Below the pieces are notes generated by a model. It worked only from the letters and a program-made list of their open reading frames with translations. It made no database searches and was not told the origin of the DNA. Shown here piece by piece: positions 17,473 through 25,983 of a stretch of DNA of 64,000 bases (positions are counted from its first letter, which is position 1; every line of letters starts with the position of its first letter). This DNA comes from CAYNWT01 sp964450955 (GTDB lineage Bacteria > Planctomycetota > Planctomycetia > Planctomycetales > Planctomycetaceae): positions 71,744 through 135,743 of the forward strand of contig CAYVFI010000015.1 of NCBI GenBank assembly GCA_964450955.1, in the 5' to 3' direction. Made by a program: the position numbers and the translations under genes.

Positions 17473-18402
17473 ATGGCGAAACGTTCTATCGATGACATTA
17501 GCATGATGCAGCGAATTGGCGGCGCACTATTCCGCCCCACTCGACTATGCCTCATCGCCCTCGCACTTATGGCGATCATTAGCTGGCCGTACATCAAAGG
17601 AAAGATTCCGAAGCTGTCTGATCAGCCTGAGTACACCGTTACGGTCAACAATATTCACATCAGCGATCCGCCCGAGTGGATTCCTTCCGACATTGCTCAG
17701 CAGGTTTACAATCGGGCCGGGCTTCCCGACCGGATGTCGCTGTTGGACGAGGGCCTGGTCCAACAGGTCTCCGATGCGTTCCGCCTCCACCCATGGGTGA
17801 AGTCCGTGGAACGCGTTGAGAAGCATCAGCCAACTGGAGTCACGGTCACGCTGACATATCGCAAGCCCGTTGCCTTTGTCGAAGTCCCGGACGGATTGTA
17901 CCCAATCGATGCCGACGGAATCCTGCTGCCACCACGCGACTTCCGCCAAACCGATGTCGGCCGCTACCCGATCATCAGCCGAGTCACGTCAGTTCCATCC
18001 GGCAACGGCCAGCCATGGGACGACCCGGTTGTCGTGGGCGCCGCGCGATTGGCGGAAATCCTTGTCCAGAAGAACGAAGACGGAACTCAATTCTGGAACG
18101 CGCTGAAGGTTCAGAAAATTGAATCACCAAACCGCATCGCGGCCAACGATAGTCTGGACGATTTGATTTACCGCCTGCGAACACCGGGCGGTTCCCGTAT
18201 CATCTGGGGTCGCGCGCCGGGAACCGGACATCCTGGTGAAGTCACCGCTGGTAAGAAGATCCGTCGTCTCGAAGAATACCTGGCCGACTACGGCGGCTAC
18301 GAAACCGCGCACGGACCATCGGAACTGGACATCCGCCACTGGCACGAAATCTCTCACCGAGCCATCGCCGTTAAACCCGAATCCAACCGCCAACGCCAGT
18401 GA
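17473..18402 (+). CDS. FtsQ/DivIB-like protein with POTRA-type domain
   Basis: 309 aa: cytoplasmic N-terminus, one membrane helix at about 22-40, then a periplasmic part. Residues about 75-145 look like a POTRA domain followed by the FtsQ β-domain: FRLHPWVKSVERVEK, then VTLTYRKPVAFVEV and the DADGILLP turn, the usual FtsQ pattern. FtsQ normally links the divisome to peptidoglycan synthesis. Planctomycetes lack FtsZ, and this gene is not in a dcw cluster here, so its present role is open. The start ATG has a GAGG site; the upstream frame begins in the decayed region. Confidence 0.7.
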   Translation: MAKRSIDDISMMQRIGGALFRPTRLCLIALALMAIISWPYIKGKIPKLSDQPEYTVTVNNIHISDPPEWIPSDIAQQVYNRAGLPDRMSLLDEGLVQQVSDAFRLHPWVKSVERVEKHQPTGVTVTLTYRKPVAFVEVPDGLYPIDADGILLPPRDFRQTDVGRYPIISRVTSVPSGNGQPWDDPVVVGAARLAEILVQKNEDGTQFWNALKVQKIESPNRIAANDSLDDLIYRLRTPGGSRIIWGRAPGTGHPGEVTAGKKIRRLEEYLADYGGYETAHGPSELDIRHWHEISHRAIAVKPESNRQRQ

Positions 18403-18476
18403 TTCACCCGATTCACGAAAACTCTGCAGACGTAATCTGGTCGCGAGGGTGAACGGTACGTTGTGGAGTGATGGTG

Positions 18477-18578
18477 GGACTCGTTGCCGCGGCCACTACG
18501 GGCGCGTGATGGCGGGACTCGTTGCCTCGTCCACTACGGGTGCGTGATGGCGGGACTCGTTGCCTCGTCCACTACGGG
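18477..18578. repeat. Three 26-bp direct repeats, 38-bp period (locus 1)
   Basis: Copies start at 18477, 18515 and 18553, all beginning GGACTCGTTGCC and ending CACTACGGG; copies 2 and 3 are identical and copy 1 has two changes. The 12-bp spacers are near-identical too. The same unit occurs three times at 57946-58051. The third copy here carries the stop codon of the minus-strand methyltransferase gene. Confidence 0.9.
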
Positions 18579-19369
18579 TGTGTTGGTACGAGTTCCAGTA
18601 GCATGCCGGGCAGAAAGACTTCTGGCAGGTCTTCTAAATTGCGGTCGTCCAGGCGTTTGACCTGCAGTCCGTGGTCCGGGGCCAGGCGTTCGATGGTTTT
18701 GATTGCGGTGACGCATCCGTAGGCCAGTAGCAGGCGGCCATTCGGTTTAAGCCGCCGAGTGGTTCCTTCCAGAATTGAAGTCAGCAGGCCGAACTCAGGG
18801 TCATAAAGCGCGAAGGCGGAGACGTCTTCGGGGATGGCATCTTCCCACGGGGGGTTGCTGATGATTAGATCGAACTTCTCGTCGCCCTTGATTACGGACC
18901 ACGCCGACGGATCACGACGCGGAACGCGGCGGACTTCGAAGCCTTCCAATAAATCTAACGCGCGCGCGTTGTAGAGAGCGTTGCGGATGGCAGATGGGTT
19001 GATGTCGGTGGCGACAACTTTTGAGGCACCAGCTTTCAGACACACCAGCGACACCAAGCCTGAACCGGTTCCGATTTCCAGAACCGACCGGCCGGCAATG
19101 GGCGTTTCGCGGATCCACTTTCGCAGGCTGGTGGTATCGTCGGGCTCCCAGAAGACGGATTCGAACAGCGCGATGTCTTTCTCGAAGTCTTCGATCGGCT
19201 CCCAGCGAGCGATGGTTGGTTCGCCAATGAAGTCATCAACTGTTCGCGCCTCAGGTTTCTCAGGTTCCGCCGTCGCGGCGTTTCTGCCTGCATCTTCCGG
19301 GCGGTCGAACCACCAAATAACAACAGCCACCAGAACGACGATTGCCGGGAGTACGAGTCTTCGGGTCAT
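18572..19369 (-). CDS. Membrane-anchored SAM-dependent methyltransferase
   Basis: 265 aa. An N-terminal signal anchor (hydrophobic 5-20, then WWFDRP) is followed by a class I methyltransferase domain: SAM motif VLEIGTGSGLVSLV, VVATDINPSAIRNA, and motif IV IISNPPWED. The NPPW motif is typical of enzymes that methylate planar nitrogens (glutamine or adenine amino groups), as in the PrmA/PrmC/HemK-like group. The target is unknown, and a membrane-attached form is unusual. The stop codon lies inside the third copy of the 26-bp repeat, so the last residues may derive from that element. Confidence 0.8.
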   Translation of the reverse strand: MTRRLVLPAIVVLVAVVIWWFDRPEDAGRNAATAEPEKPEARTVDDFIGEPTIARWEPIEDFEKDIALFESVFWEPDDTTSLRKWIRETPIAGRSVLEIGTGSGLVSLVCLKAGASKVVATDINPSAIRNALYNARALDLLEGFEVRRVPRRDPSAWSVIKGDEKFDLIISNPPWEDAIPEDVSAFALYDPEFGLLTSILEGTTRRLKPNGRLLLAYGCVTAIKTIERLAPDHGLQVKRLDDRNLEDLPEVFLPGMLLELVPTHP

Positions 19370-19521
19370 GAGGCTTCGGCTGTCGTGGTGAAGAGTCCTG
19401 CCCGGACTCAAAGCGTGGTCTGCGTTCTTGTTCGCTTTGTCGTGGGACCGAGTGGACTTTGAAATGCGACTTATTGTGAAACCACGATTGTGTGGCCGGG
19501 ACCAGGTTCAGCCTGCGAAGG

Positions 19522-19544
19522 AAGCCCCGTAACAACCGGGGTTT
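19522..19544 (-). terminator. Possible terminator hairpin
   Basis: Stem AAGCCCCG / CGGGGTTT (one wobble) around a 7-nt loop, 54 bp downstream of the stop of the minus-strand gene at 19598. No strong T tract follows, so the assignment is tentative. Confidence 0.35.
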
Positions 19545-19597
19545 CGCTGATCCCTCGCTCCACCCGCGACCGCCCGGAAACGTTCCCACTGACAGCG

Positions 19598-22123
19598 TTA
19601 ACGCAGTGCGGTTCGAGTCCAGTAGTCGCGGAGTGCCAGATCGGGTTCTTCGCTCATCAGGGCACTTAGGCTTCCGGAAATCAAACAGCGTTGTCCGTTC
19701 TCAGCGAAGTCTTCGGTGATAAACGTGTCACGACCAGCAATCAGGTAGACGCGTTCCCATTGGTCGGTGGCAATTTGTTCGATCTGCAGCCCTTCCAAAG
19801 CGGAGAACTCACGGTCGCTGCGTGCACCACGTTGAACGCGGTTGTCGATTCCGACCACGTCGTTGCTAAGTGTCAGCGTACTGCCGTTTGAGAGTTCAAT
19901 TCGCGAACCAGAATCCGACGATTCCTGCTGAAGAACACGCAGGATTTGTGAACCGACAATATCTGAGACCTGAATCGTTCGACCGTGATCCGCTTGAACC
20001 CGACTTTGACCTCGACCTTCCCGACGCGGTTCCGGCTGTCGCGGTTCGTCGCGTCGCGTTTCCGGCTGACGTGTATCTTCGGTTCTGGATTGGCCCATGC
20101 CGGGAATCGGGATGAACGGAACGTTCTCGGCGGCTCGAGATAGCTTGCTTTTTTGCTGATCAACGAACCCGCTTACGCGTTCTTTTTGTTGATCAACAAA
20201 ATCACCCGCCTTATCTCTTTGGCGAGCAACAAAGTCACTCGCGCGGCCTGTTTGGTCGTCTACAAAATCGCCCACTCGGTCCACTGCACGTTCAGCGGTT
20301 TCTTTTGGACGGTAAAGCGGGTCAAGTGGTGGCGACGTCCGAGCGGGCGTGCTGGCAATTCCATCGATTGGCGGCTGCGTTGTTTCTCGAGAACGTTGGT
20401 CGGGCAGCGGTGAGGGTGTTCGCTGAGTCGTGCGGCTGGTCCTGAGCGGTGCCGAACCCGTCGACGAAGGTGGCAGAATTTGGCGATGTGGACTGGACGA
20501 ACCGGTTCCATCGCGCGGCACGATTGGTTGCCGCGCTTCAGTCGTGTGCTGCATTGAACGCGTTGGCTGTTGTGGAATCGGTTCGCGTTCACGCATCGCG
20601 GTATCGGCTGTTCTGGGCGGTAGCAAGTTGGGGGAAGGGAACCGAACCGGTTTTTCGCTTGGTCCGCTGTCAACGGTTCGTGCCATGGCGAGTGCTTCGC
20701 GAGCCCGCTTGTCACCTTCGTGATTTGACCACAGGTACATCAGCAACGCGGCACCGACAAAAATCGCCAGCACGGTTGCGAGTGTTCCCATCGAACCAAA
20801 ACCGGCGTAGGCCGAACTGGCTGGTTGCCACTGAATCTGGTTGGCCAACAACATCGGAGCCGCTCGATTGGCGTCGTCCGCGGCGTAGCGGTACAGCTTG
20901 AAGAAGTAGCCGGTCACCGTGATGCCCTCAACGACTTCGTTCCCGGTTGGAAAATTGGCCGGTAGTTCAGAGCAAACGACGACTGCCGGGTTTTGTTGCG
21001 AGTCGTCAGTGAACAGCCACAATTCGTGCAGGGTTCCAGAACCAAACCGATCGACATCAGCGGGGTAGCTCATCACTTTGCGAACATGTCCACGCATGGT
21101 GACAGGCTTGCCAAGGTATTCATTGGGATTCAGGAACACGTCCGCGAACACGGGGAAACCGGACGGATCGGCTGCGTAGGCGGTGTGTCGTTTCTGTTCA
21201 GCAGCCAGCTTCGCATCGGCGATTCTGGTCAGGTCCGCCGCCTTTGTCAGATCGCTGCGTCGAAGGCTTTCAGCCTGTTCGCGTTCCTGCCTGTGAACTT
21301 CCTGAGCCAACTTGAACCGATCGTTGATGCGCTTGACCAGAAACTGATCTGCGTGGCTCTGCTGTTGCGTGAGTGGCAGGATTCTGGCCCGCATCAGCGT
21401 TTCATAATAAGTCGATGCTTCCTCAGGCCGGATGCCGCGAGTCTTATGCCGAATTACGTTGAATGTTGCAGGATCCGATTCAGCACTCAGCCACTCCAGC
21501 TTTTGAGCACAAAAGTACGGGACGTTGCCTTCAAGAGTCTTGACCAGAAAGCCAACGACCCGAACCGGATAGCCTTCGGCCGGAATTTGTCTGGGCGACT
21601 GGCGGGCATCGACCACGTCAACGTTTGCGACAAGTTCGTTCGAACCAATTTCAAGCAGCTGCGCCAGGTACGTCTGACCGTCATCCGTCGGCCGCAAACC
21701 AGTGACTCGTCCATAAACAATCATTGGCCGACCGACATACGCGGCCGGGTGCAGCTTAAGGTCTGCCAATTGATCGAACTCGGCAGTCGATGTGGTCGCC
21801 GCCTGGACAACCTTGCGTCTGAGTCGCATGAAGTCGTACGCGCATTCCTTTTGCACGCTGTACGATTTCGCCAACACATGTTTTCTTAGCCCGGTAAGAT
21901 ACCGAAGTTCATTTCGGTTTCGCGGGCGACCGTGTTCGAATTGCGCAGTGGATGAATCAAGGAAGTCGCACGGAGTCATGCGGCGCTCGAGGAAGTCGTT
22001 CGGACCTCTGTGCTGAACGGCAGCATTGGCCGGAAAAGCCAACGCGCAAAAAAGCAATCCAAAGAAAGTGAATGACGCTCGCATCGTGTTCGCCGCCATT
22101 TCCATCTGCCATTTCATGTTCAT
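19598..22123 (-). CDS. Large exported planctomycete protein of unknown function
   Basis: Up to 841 aa; not assigned to a known family. A signal peptide is visible after residue 14 (RASFTFFGLLFCALAFPANA), so the real start may be the ATG at 22084. Two similar β-rich segments (about 120-215 and 320-425), each with a pattern GRPMIVYGRVTGL or GKPVTMRGHVRKV, look like OB-like modules. One membrane helix is at about 450-470. A Pro/Ser/Arg-rich linker then leads into a string of 11-residue amphipathic repeats (DFVDDQTGRAS, DFVARQRDKAG, DFVDQQKERVS, GFVDQQKSKLS). The C-terminus is a further β-rich domain. Probably a membrane-tethered envelope protein. Confidence 0.75.
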   Translation of the reverse strand: MNMKWQMEMAANTMRASFTFFGLLFCALAFPANAAVQHRGPNDFLERRMTPCDFLDSSTAQFEHGRPRNRNELRYLTGLRKHVLAKSYSVQKECAYDFMRLRRKVVQAATTSTAEFDQLADLKLHPAAYVGRPMIVYGRVTGLRPTDDGQTYLAQLLEIGSNELVANVDVVDARQSPRQIPAEGYPVRVVGFLVKTLEGNVPYFCAQKLEWLSAESDPATFNVIRHKTRGIRPEEASTYYETLMRARILPLTQQQSHADQFLVKRINDRFKLAQEVHRQEREQAESLRRSDLTKAADLTRIADAKLAAEQKRHTAYAADPSGFPVFADVFLNPNEYLGKPVTMRGHVRKVMSYPADVDRFGSGTLHELWLFTDDSQQNPAVVVCSELPANFPTGNEVVEGITVTGYFFKLYRYAADDANRAAPMLLANQIQWQPASSAYAGFGSMGTLATVLAIFVGAALLMYLWSNHEGDKRAREALAMARTVDSGPSEKPVRFPSPNLLPPRTADTAMREREPIPQQPTRSMQHTTEARQPIVPRDGTGSSSPHRQILPPSSTGSAPLRTSRTTQRTPSPLPDQRSRETTQPPIDGIASTPARTSPPLDPLYRPKETAERAVDRVGDFVDDQTGRASDFVARQRDKAGDFVDQQKERVSGFVDQQKSKLSRAAENVPFIPIPGMGQSRTEDTRQPETRRDEPRQPEPRREGRGQSRVQADHGRTIQVSDIVGSQILRVLQQESSDSGSRIELSNGSTLTLSNDVVGIDNRVQRGARSDREFSALEGLQIEQIATDQWERVYLIAGRDTFITEDFAENGQRCLISGSLSALMSEEPDLALRDYWTRTALR

Positions 22124-22373
22124 CGCAACCGGCTCCGCCAGGTTTTTCGGCTGTCGAGCACCCCACTCGATTTGTCCTGCAACGTCGAATCTTCTGATGA
22201 ACGCAGGGGTTACGTCAATACGTAACCTTTCGGGCCGTTTGAACGGGCTCCCGGCGAGCCCTATAATCCCGCTGCTATTCGTAAGGCGAACACCCCGGCA
22301 GGCGTCTATTGAACTGACGTGGCCGAAAAACTCGGGAAACTGCTAGAAACACAAACAATCGAAGGACGGCGTA

Positions 22374-22703
22374 ATGGCGGATTTATTGGAATTCAGTGAC
22401 GACACATTTCAGGCAGAAGTACTCGAGGCTGCTGAACCAGTATTGGTTGACTTTTGGGCTCCTTGGTGCGGTCCCTGCAAGCAAATGATGCCCACCATCG
22501 AAGACATTGCCGGCCAATACAGCGGCAAGGTTCGAGTCGGCAAAATGAACACAGACGAAAACCAGGCAACATCTCAGGCCTACAACATCAACGCGATCCC
22601 CACCGTGTTGCTGTTCAAAGGCGGAGAAGTCGTTGAGACACTTGTCGGACTGACCAACAAAGAAAAGTTCGCAGCGGTCCTCGACGGACACCTGGAAGGC
22701 TAG
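22374..22703 (+). CDS. trxA: Thioredoxin
   Basis: 109 aa with the complete thioredoxin fold and active site WCGPC at 31-35. The cis-proline loop NAIPTVLLFKGG and the C-terminal GLTNKEKFAAVLD helix are also present. It reduces protein disulfides in the cytoplasm, using thioredoxin reductase. The start has an AAGGA site 8 bases upstream. Followed by its own rho-independent terminator, so monocistronic. Confidence 0.97.
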   Translation: MADLLEFSDDTFQAEVLEAAEPVLVDFWAPWCGPCKQMMPTIEDIAGQYSGKVRVGKMNTDENQATSQAYNINAIPTVLLFKGGEVVETLVGLTNKEKFAAVLDGHLEG

Positions 22704-22764
22704 CGGAAACGCTGGCCAAAGCTGCAACTCGAAGCCGCAAGGCGATCGATTGAAACCAGACGAT

Positions 22765-22791
22765 GGGGTGCTGTAACAGGCACCCCTTTTT
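22765..22791 (+). terminator. Rho-independent terminator of trxA
   Basis: Perfect 7-bp stem GGGGTGC / GCACCCC with an 8-nt loop followed by five T. It lies 62 bp after the thioredoxin stop codon. Confidence 0.85.
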
Positions 22792-22856
22792 ATTGATACC
22801 AGCGACTCAGGGACGTAGTCGCGCACGACAGCGAGAACACGGGAAAGGAATCCCAG

Positions 22857-24668
22857 ATGAGCAACTCAGAACACGGCTCAGCTCCATACCCCGCCGATGG
22901 CGGTTCACCCCTGGATATTCCGTCGGTCCCACGTTTGCCGGACCCGGAAGAACTCCGCATGTTGCAACAGGCGACAGCGGCCGCCGAACGCCTGCACGCT
23001 CAGTACGCGACGCTGCGACTGCAGGAAGAACAACTCGCCACCCGCTCAGATGAACTCGACGCACTACGCATCGAAATCGATCGCAGCCGCGCCGCCGCGC
23101 ACGCTCAGGCCGAACGCCGCGAAGACGATATCGCGCGGCGCCGAGCCGAATTGGAACAAAGCTTCAAAGAGCTACAGGAAAACGAAAACATCGTTATCCA
23201 GCGGCAGGAAGAGCTACAGCGAATCGAAGAACAACTTCGCAAGCAACGCGAAAACATGACTTCCGAAGTCATGCGCGAAGTTGAAGTCGAACGCGCGGGG
23301 CTGATGCAGTTGCAGAAGACGTTCACTGGCGAACGTGATCAGTTCCAACTGGAAATGAACAACAAACGCGAGACCTGGGAGAACGAACTTCAGGTTCGCC
23401 GCGAGAACCTCGACCGCGATCGTCAGCGGTTGGAGGTTCAGATTCGCAAACAGGTCGATGAAGAATTCGCTGACTTCCGTCGGGAGAAGAACGAGTGGAT
23501 CGCTGATCGCAATCGCAAGGACGAAGAACTCCGCGAACAGTTGGAAGAGCTTCAGCAGCAGCGCGAGCAGTTCGAACAGCATCTCAATGCCGAACGTCAG
23601 CGCATGGAAAACGAGCTCACGATCGAGCGTGATAAGTTCCAACGCGAACAGAATGTGTTGGGCAATCGGTATCGGTTCCAGCTGGAACACCTCAACCGGT
23701 CCCGCGAAGAACTCGACCACGAACTGCGGTTGCACCGTCGCGAGAAGCAGCAACACCAGGTCGAAATCAGTGACTTCCGAGAAGTCCATCAGTCGCGTTT
23801 GGAACAGTTCGAGCAATACCGCGGTCTACTCGCAAAACGCGAGTCGTCACTCCAGCGGCAATTCGATTTGCTACAGCAAGCCTCGCGCACTCAGGAGGCT
23901 CAAACCGAAAGTCTCAAGAGTCGTCGTACCGAACAGCAGACACATTGGGACAACGAAAAGAAGAAACAACAGGCCGAACTGCTGCGACAGCGCGAGATGC
24001 TGGCGGCTCAGGCGGAAAATCTCGAACAACGCCACCACAGGTTGGACGAACTGCGTGAAGAACTGGAACGCACGCACTCCACGACGCTGGAAGCGCGTAT
24101 GGCTGTTGAAGAGATCTTCGCACAGATCTCACAGGCAGTCGGTTCAGAAGTTGCCGAACAGCGTGTCTCTGCGGCTCGCAACGCGATTAGCGAACACTAC
24201 CGCAAACTGCGTGACTCACTGGCGTCCGAACGCGAAGAACTGATCGAGGAACGCAAGCTCATTGATGAGAAGCGAAACGAACTACGCGATGTTCGGTCTG
24301 ACTTATCAGACTGGATCGCCGAACGTGAAGAGAAGCTGCGACTGCGAGATGCAGAACTTCGCGAGTACGAAGAAGCATCCGACGACCGCGAACAAGCCTG
24401 GCGGAACGCTCAGCAGCGATGGCAAAACGAACGCATTGAAGCGGAGGGCATTATCCGCGACCTGATGAAGCAGATCGGCGACATCCACTTGCCGGCCATC
24501 GCAGCCACAATCACGCCGGGCGAATCAGAACCCATCGCTCGATATCGTCCTGTCGCGACCGACGACGGACAGATTGTGCCTGACCAGCTGGAACCAATCG
24601 CTCTAACCGAACGCGAACCAGCCGAACAATCAGACAACGACGAAGAACCTCGCAGCGAAGCCGCTTAA
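22857..24668 (+). CDS. Long coiled-coil protein
   Basis: 603 aa with almost uninterrupted heptad-like sequence rich in Glu, Arg, Gln and Leu from about residue 35 to 550, and no membrane helix or signal peptide. The last 50 residues are acidic and Pro-containing. No enzyme motif. Such proteins are commonly cytoskeletal, scaffolding or SMC-like without ATPase parts; the sequence alone does not tell which. A start with a GGAA-type site 7-10 bases upstream is clear. It follows the trxA terminator and is probably transcribed on its own. Confidence 0.85.
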   Translation: MSNSEHGSAPYPADGGSPLDIPSVPRLPDPEELRMLQQATAAAERLHAQYATLRLQEEQLATRSDELDALRIEIDRSRAAAHAQAERREDDIARRRAELEQSFKELQENENIVIQRQEELQRIEEQLRKQRENMTSEVMREVEVERAGLMQLQKTFTGERDQFQLEMNNKRETWENELQVRRENLDRDRQRLEVQIRKQVDEEFADFRREKNEWIADRNRKDEELREQLEELQQQREQFEQHLNAERQRMENELTIERDKFQREQNVLGNRYRFQLEHLNRSREELDHELRLHRREKQQHQVEISDFREVHQSRLEQFEQYRGLLAKRESSLQRQFDLLQQASRTQEAQTESLKSRRTEQQTHWDNEKKKQQAELLRQREMLAAQAENLEQRHHRLDELREELERTHSTTLEARMAVEEIFAQISQAVGSEVAEQRVSAARNAISEHYRKLRDSLASEREELIEERKLIDEKRNELRDVRSDLSDWIAEREEKLRLRDAELREYEEASDDREQAWRNAQQRWQNERIEAEGIIRDLMKQIGDIHLPAIAATITPGESEPIARYRPVATDDGQIVPDQLEPIALTEREPAEQSDNDEEPRSEAA

Positions 24669-24698
24669 TTGCGACGCTGGTTGTGGTGGGGAAGGCGG

Positions 24699-24759
24699 GA
24701 TTTGAGATTTGAGATTTGAGATTTGAGATTTGAGATTTGAGATTTGAGATTTGAGATTT
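24699..24759. repeat. Heptanucleotide tandem repeat, GATTTGA x 8.7
   Basis: Perfect head-to-tail copies of the 7-mer GATTTGA over 61 bp, directly downstream of the coiled-coil gene. No reading frame uses it. Likely unstable in copy number by slippage. Confidence 0.95.
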
Positions 24760-24809
24760 CGAATCGCATCCCGCTTGTCAGACCCAACCATCCAAGCCAA
24801 CCGACCAGC

Positions 24810-25109
24810 CTAAGGCTTAATCTCGCTCGCGCAATCGCACTGCATCTTGCCGCAGCCGGGGCAGCCGGTTCCGTATTTCTTCCGTACGGCTTCGGTCAGA
24901 TCGACGTTCGCCACATTCGCGATCGTTGCCAGCCAGGCCAACACGTCGGCAAACTCAGCGGCCAGTTCTTCGGGTGTTCCTTCTCGCAACGCGGCTGCGA
25001 GCTCACCGATCTCTTCCATTAACCACATGAACGTCCCATCGACTCCGCGAGCTTCGTCTTTATCGGAGTACATGTCATGGATGAGTTGTTGCAGTTCGCC
25101 AAGGGTCAT
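24810..25109 (-). CDS. MazG-like nucleotide pyrophosphohydrolase with C-terminal Cys cluster
   Basis: 99 aa. A single MazG-type four-helix domain with the metal-binding pattern EEIGELAAAL and EFADVLAWLATIAN, as expected for small all-α NTP pyrophosphatases that hydrolyse (d)NTPs to the monophosphate. The last 20 residues add GCPGCGKMQCDC, four Cys that could bind a zinc ion and are not part of the usual MazG core. Converges with the coiled-coil gene; the heptamer array lies between them. Confidence 0.85.
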   Translation of the reverse strand: MTLGELQQLIHDMYSDKDEARGVDGTFMWLMEEIGELAAALREGTPEELAAEFADVLAWLATIANVANVDLTEAVRKKYGTGCPGCGKMQCDCASEIKP

Positions 25110-25308
25110 TTGGGGGCTTCGCTTTCGTCTGGTGTGGGCAAATCGTGCTAATCAGGGGTGGAACAATCGGAACAATCGTTTGTTTTGGGGAGGTCTGATT
25201 TCCGCCCGCGCGAAGGCATCGAAAGCTTCCCAGTTTTCCTAAAACGACCGGCCAAACGTGCCGATACGTACGGTACACAGTCCGACCCGATTGTGCGCCT
25301 TTGTGTGA

Positions 25309-25740
25309 ATGACAGCCATGCTTATCAATCCCAGACTTTCACTCCTGTGTCTTGTTGTTGGTTCTTTTATGGGCCTGTGGTCCGGAGATAAACAACCATC
25401 AATCGACATGGTCATCGCGCAGGCGATGGCTGAGAAGCAAGAGATGCTTGCCGCAGCCGAACCGGGTGCGACTTCTGTTGAACCGTACGAAGCTGTCACC
25501 ATTCCAGTGACGCTAACCACACCGAAATTGGAACTCCCCTCACACATCGCTCCCGGCTCTTACCGCGCGGTGAATCACGCTGGTGAAGCTCAGGTGATTC
25601 AGGTTCATGAGGATGCTGTGAACCGCAATGTTTCTGCTCGAGATTTCTACACACACGAAGCAGATGGACAGCGTTGGTACCTGATTCGCCTGGACAAGCC
25701 GACAATCGCGACGTCCGACAAAAAGACCGCCATCCGCTAG
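25309..25740 (+). CDS. Small exported protein of unknown function
   Basis: 143 aa. The N-terminus is signal-peptide-like (NPRLSLLCLVVGSFMGLWSG). The rest is a small acidic mixed domain, ending in FYTHEADGQRWYLIRLDK. No family recognised. Two ATG starts are possible (25309 and 25318), neither with a strong ribosome site. Codon use and length suggest a real gene, but it is only a prediction. Confidence 0.6.
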   Translation: MTAMLINPRLSLLCLVVGSFMGLWSGDKQPSIDMVIAQAMAEKQEMLAAAEPGATSVEPYEAVTIPVTLTTPKLELPSHIAPGSYRAVNHAGEAQVIQVHEDAVNRNVSARDFYTHEADGQRWYLIRLDKPTIATSDKKTAIR

Positions 25741-25983
25741 GCAACTTCCATTTGCATCGGGGTGCGGCAGCGACGTTGGAATGGTGTTGTTTGGACCGGT
25801 AATCGCCGTGTGGACGTTTATCGGCAGGTTGTGGCAAGGCAATCGATCTCGACGGTTCAATACACACGGCCACACGGAACGTTGTCAAATCGAGGTTGTG
25901 CCAACATTTCGCGGCGTCTTTGAGTATATTTGGGTAGTAAGCGACAGAACGCACACCCTGCCCAAGACACAACGCGACACCCA

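Noticed and set aside
18477..18578. Possible short CRISPR array (26-bp repeats)
   Set aside because: Only three copies; the 12-bp spacers are nearly identical to each other and the same unit occurs elsewhere with 14-bp spacers. No cas gene in the window.
19600..19640. tRNA-like T-arm sequence GGTTCGAGTCC
   Set aside because: It lies within the C-terminal codons of the 19598-22123 gene and no cloverleaf can be built around it.
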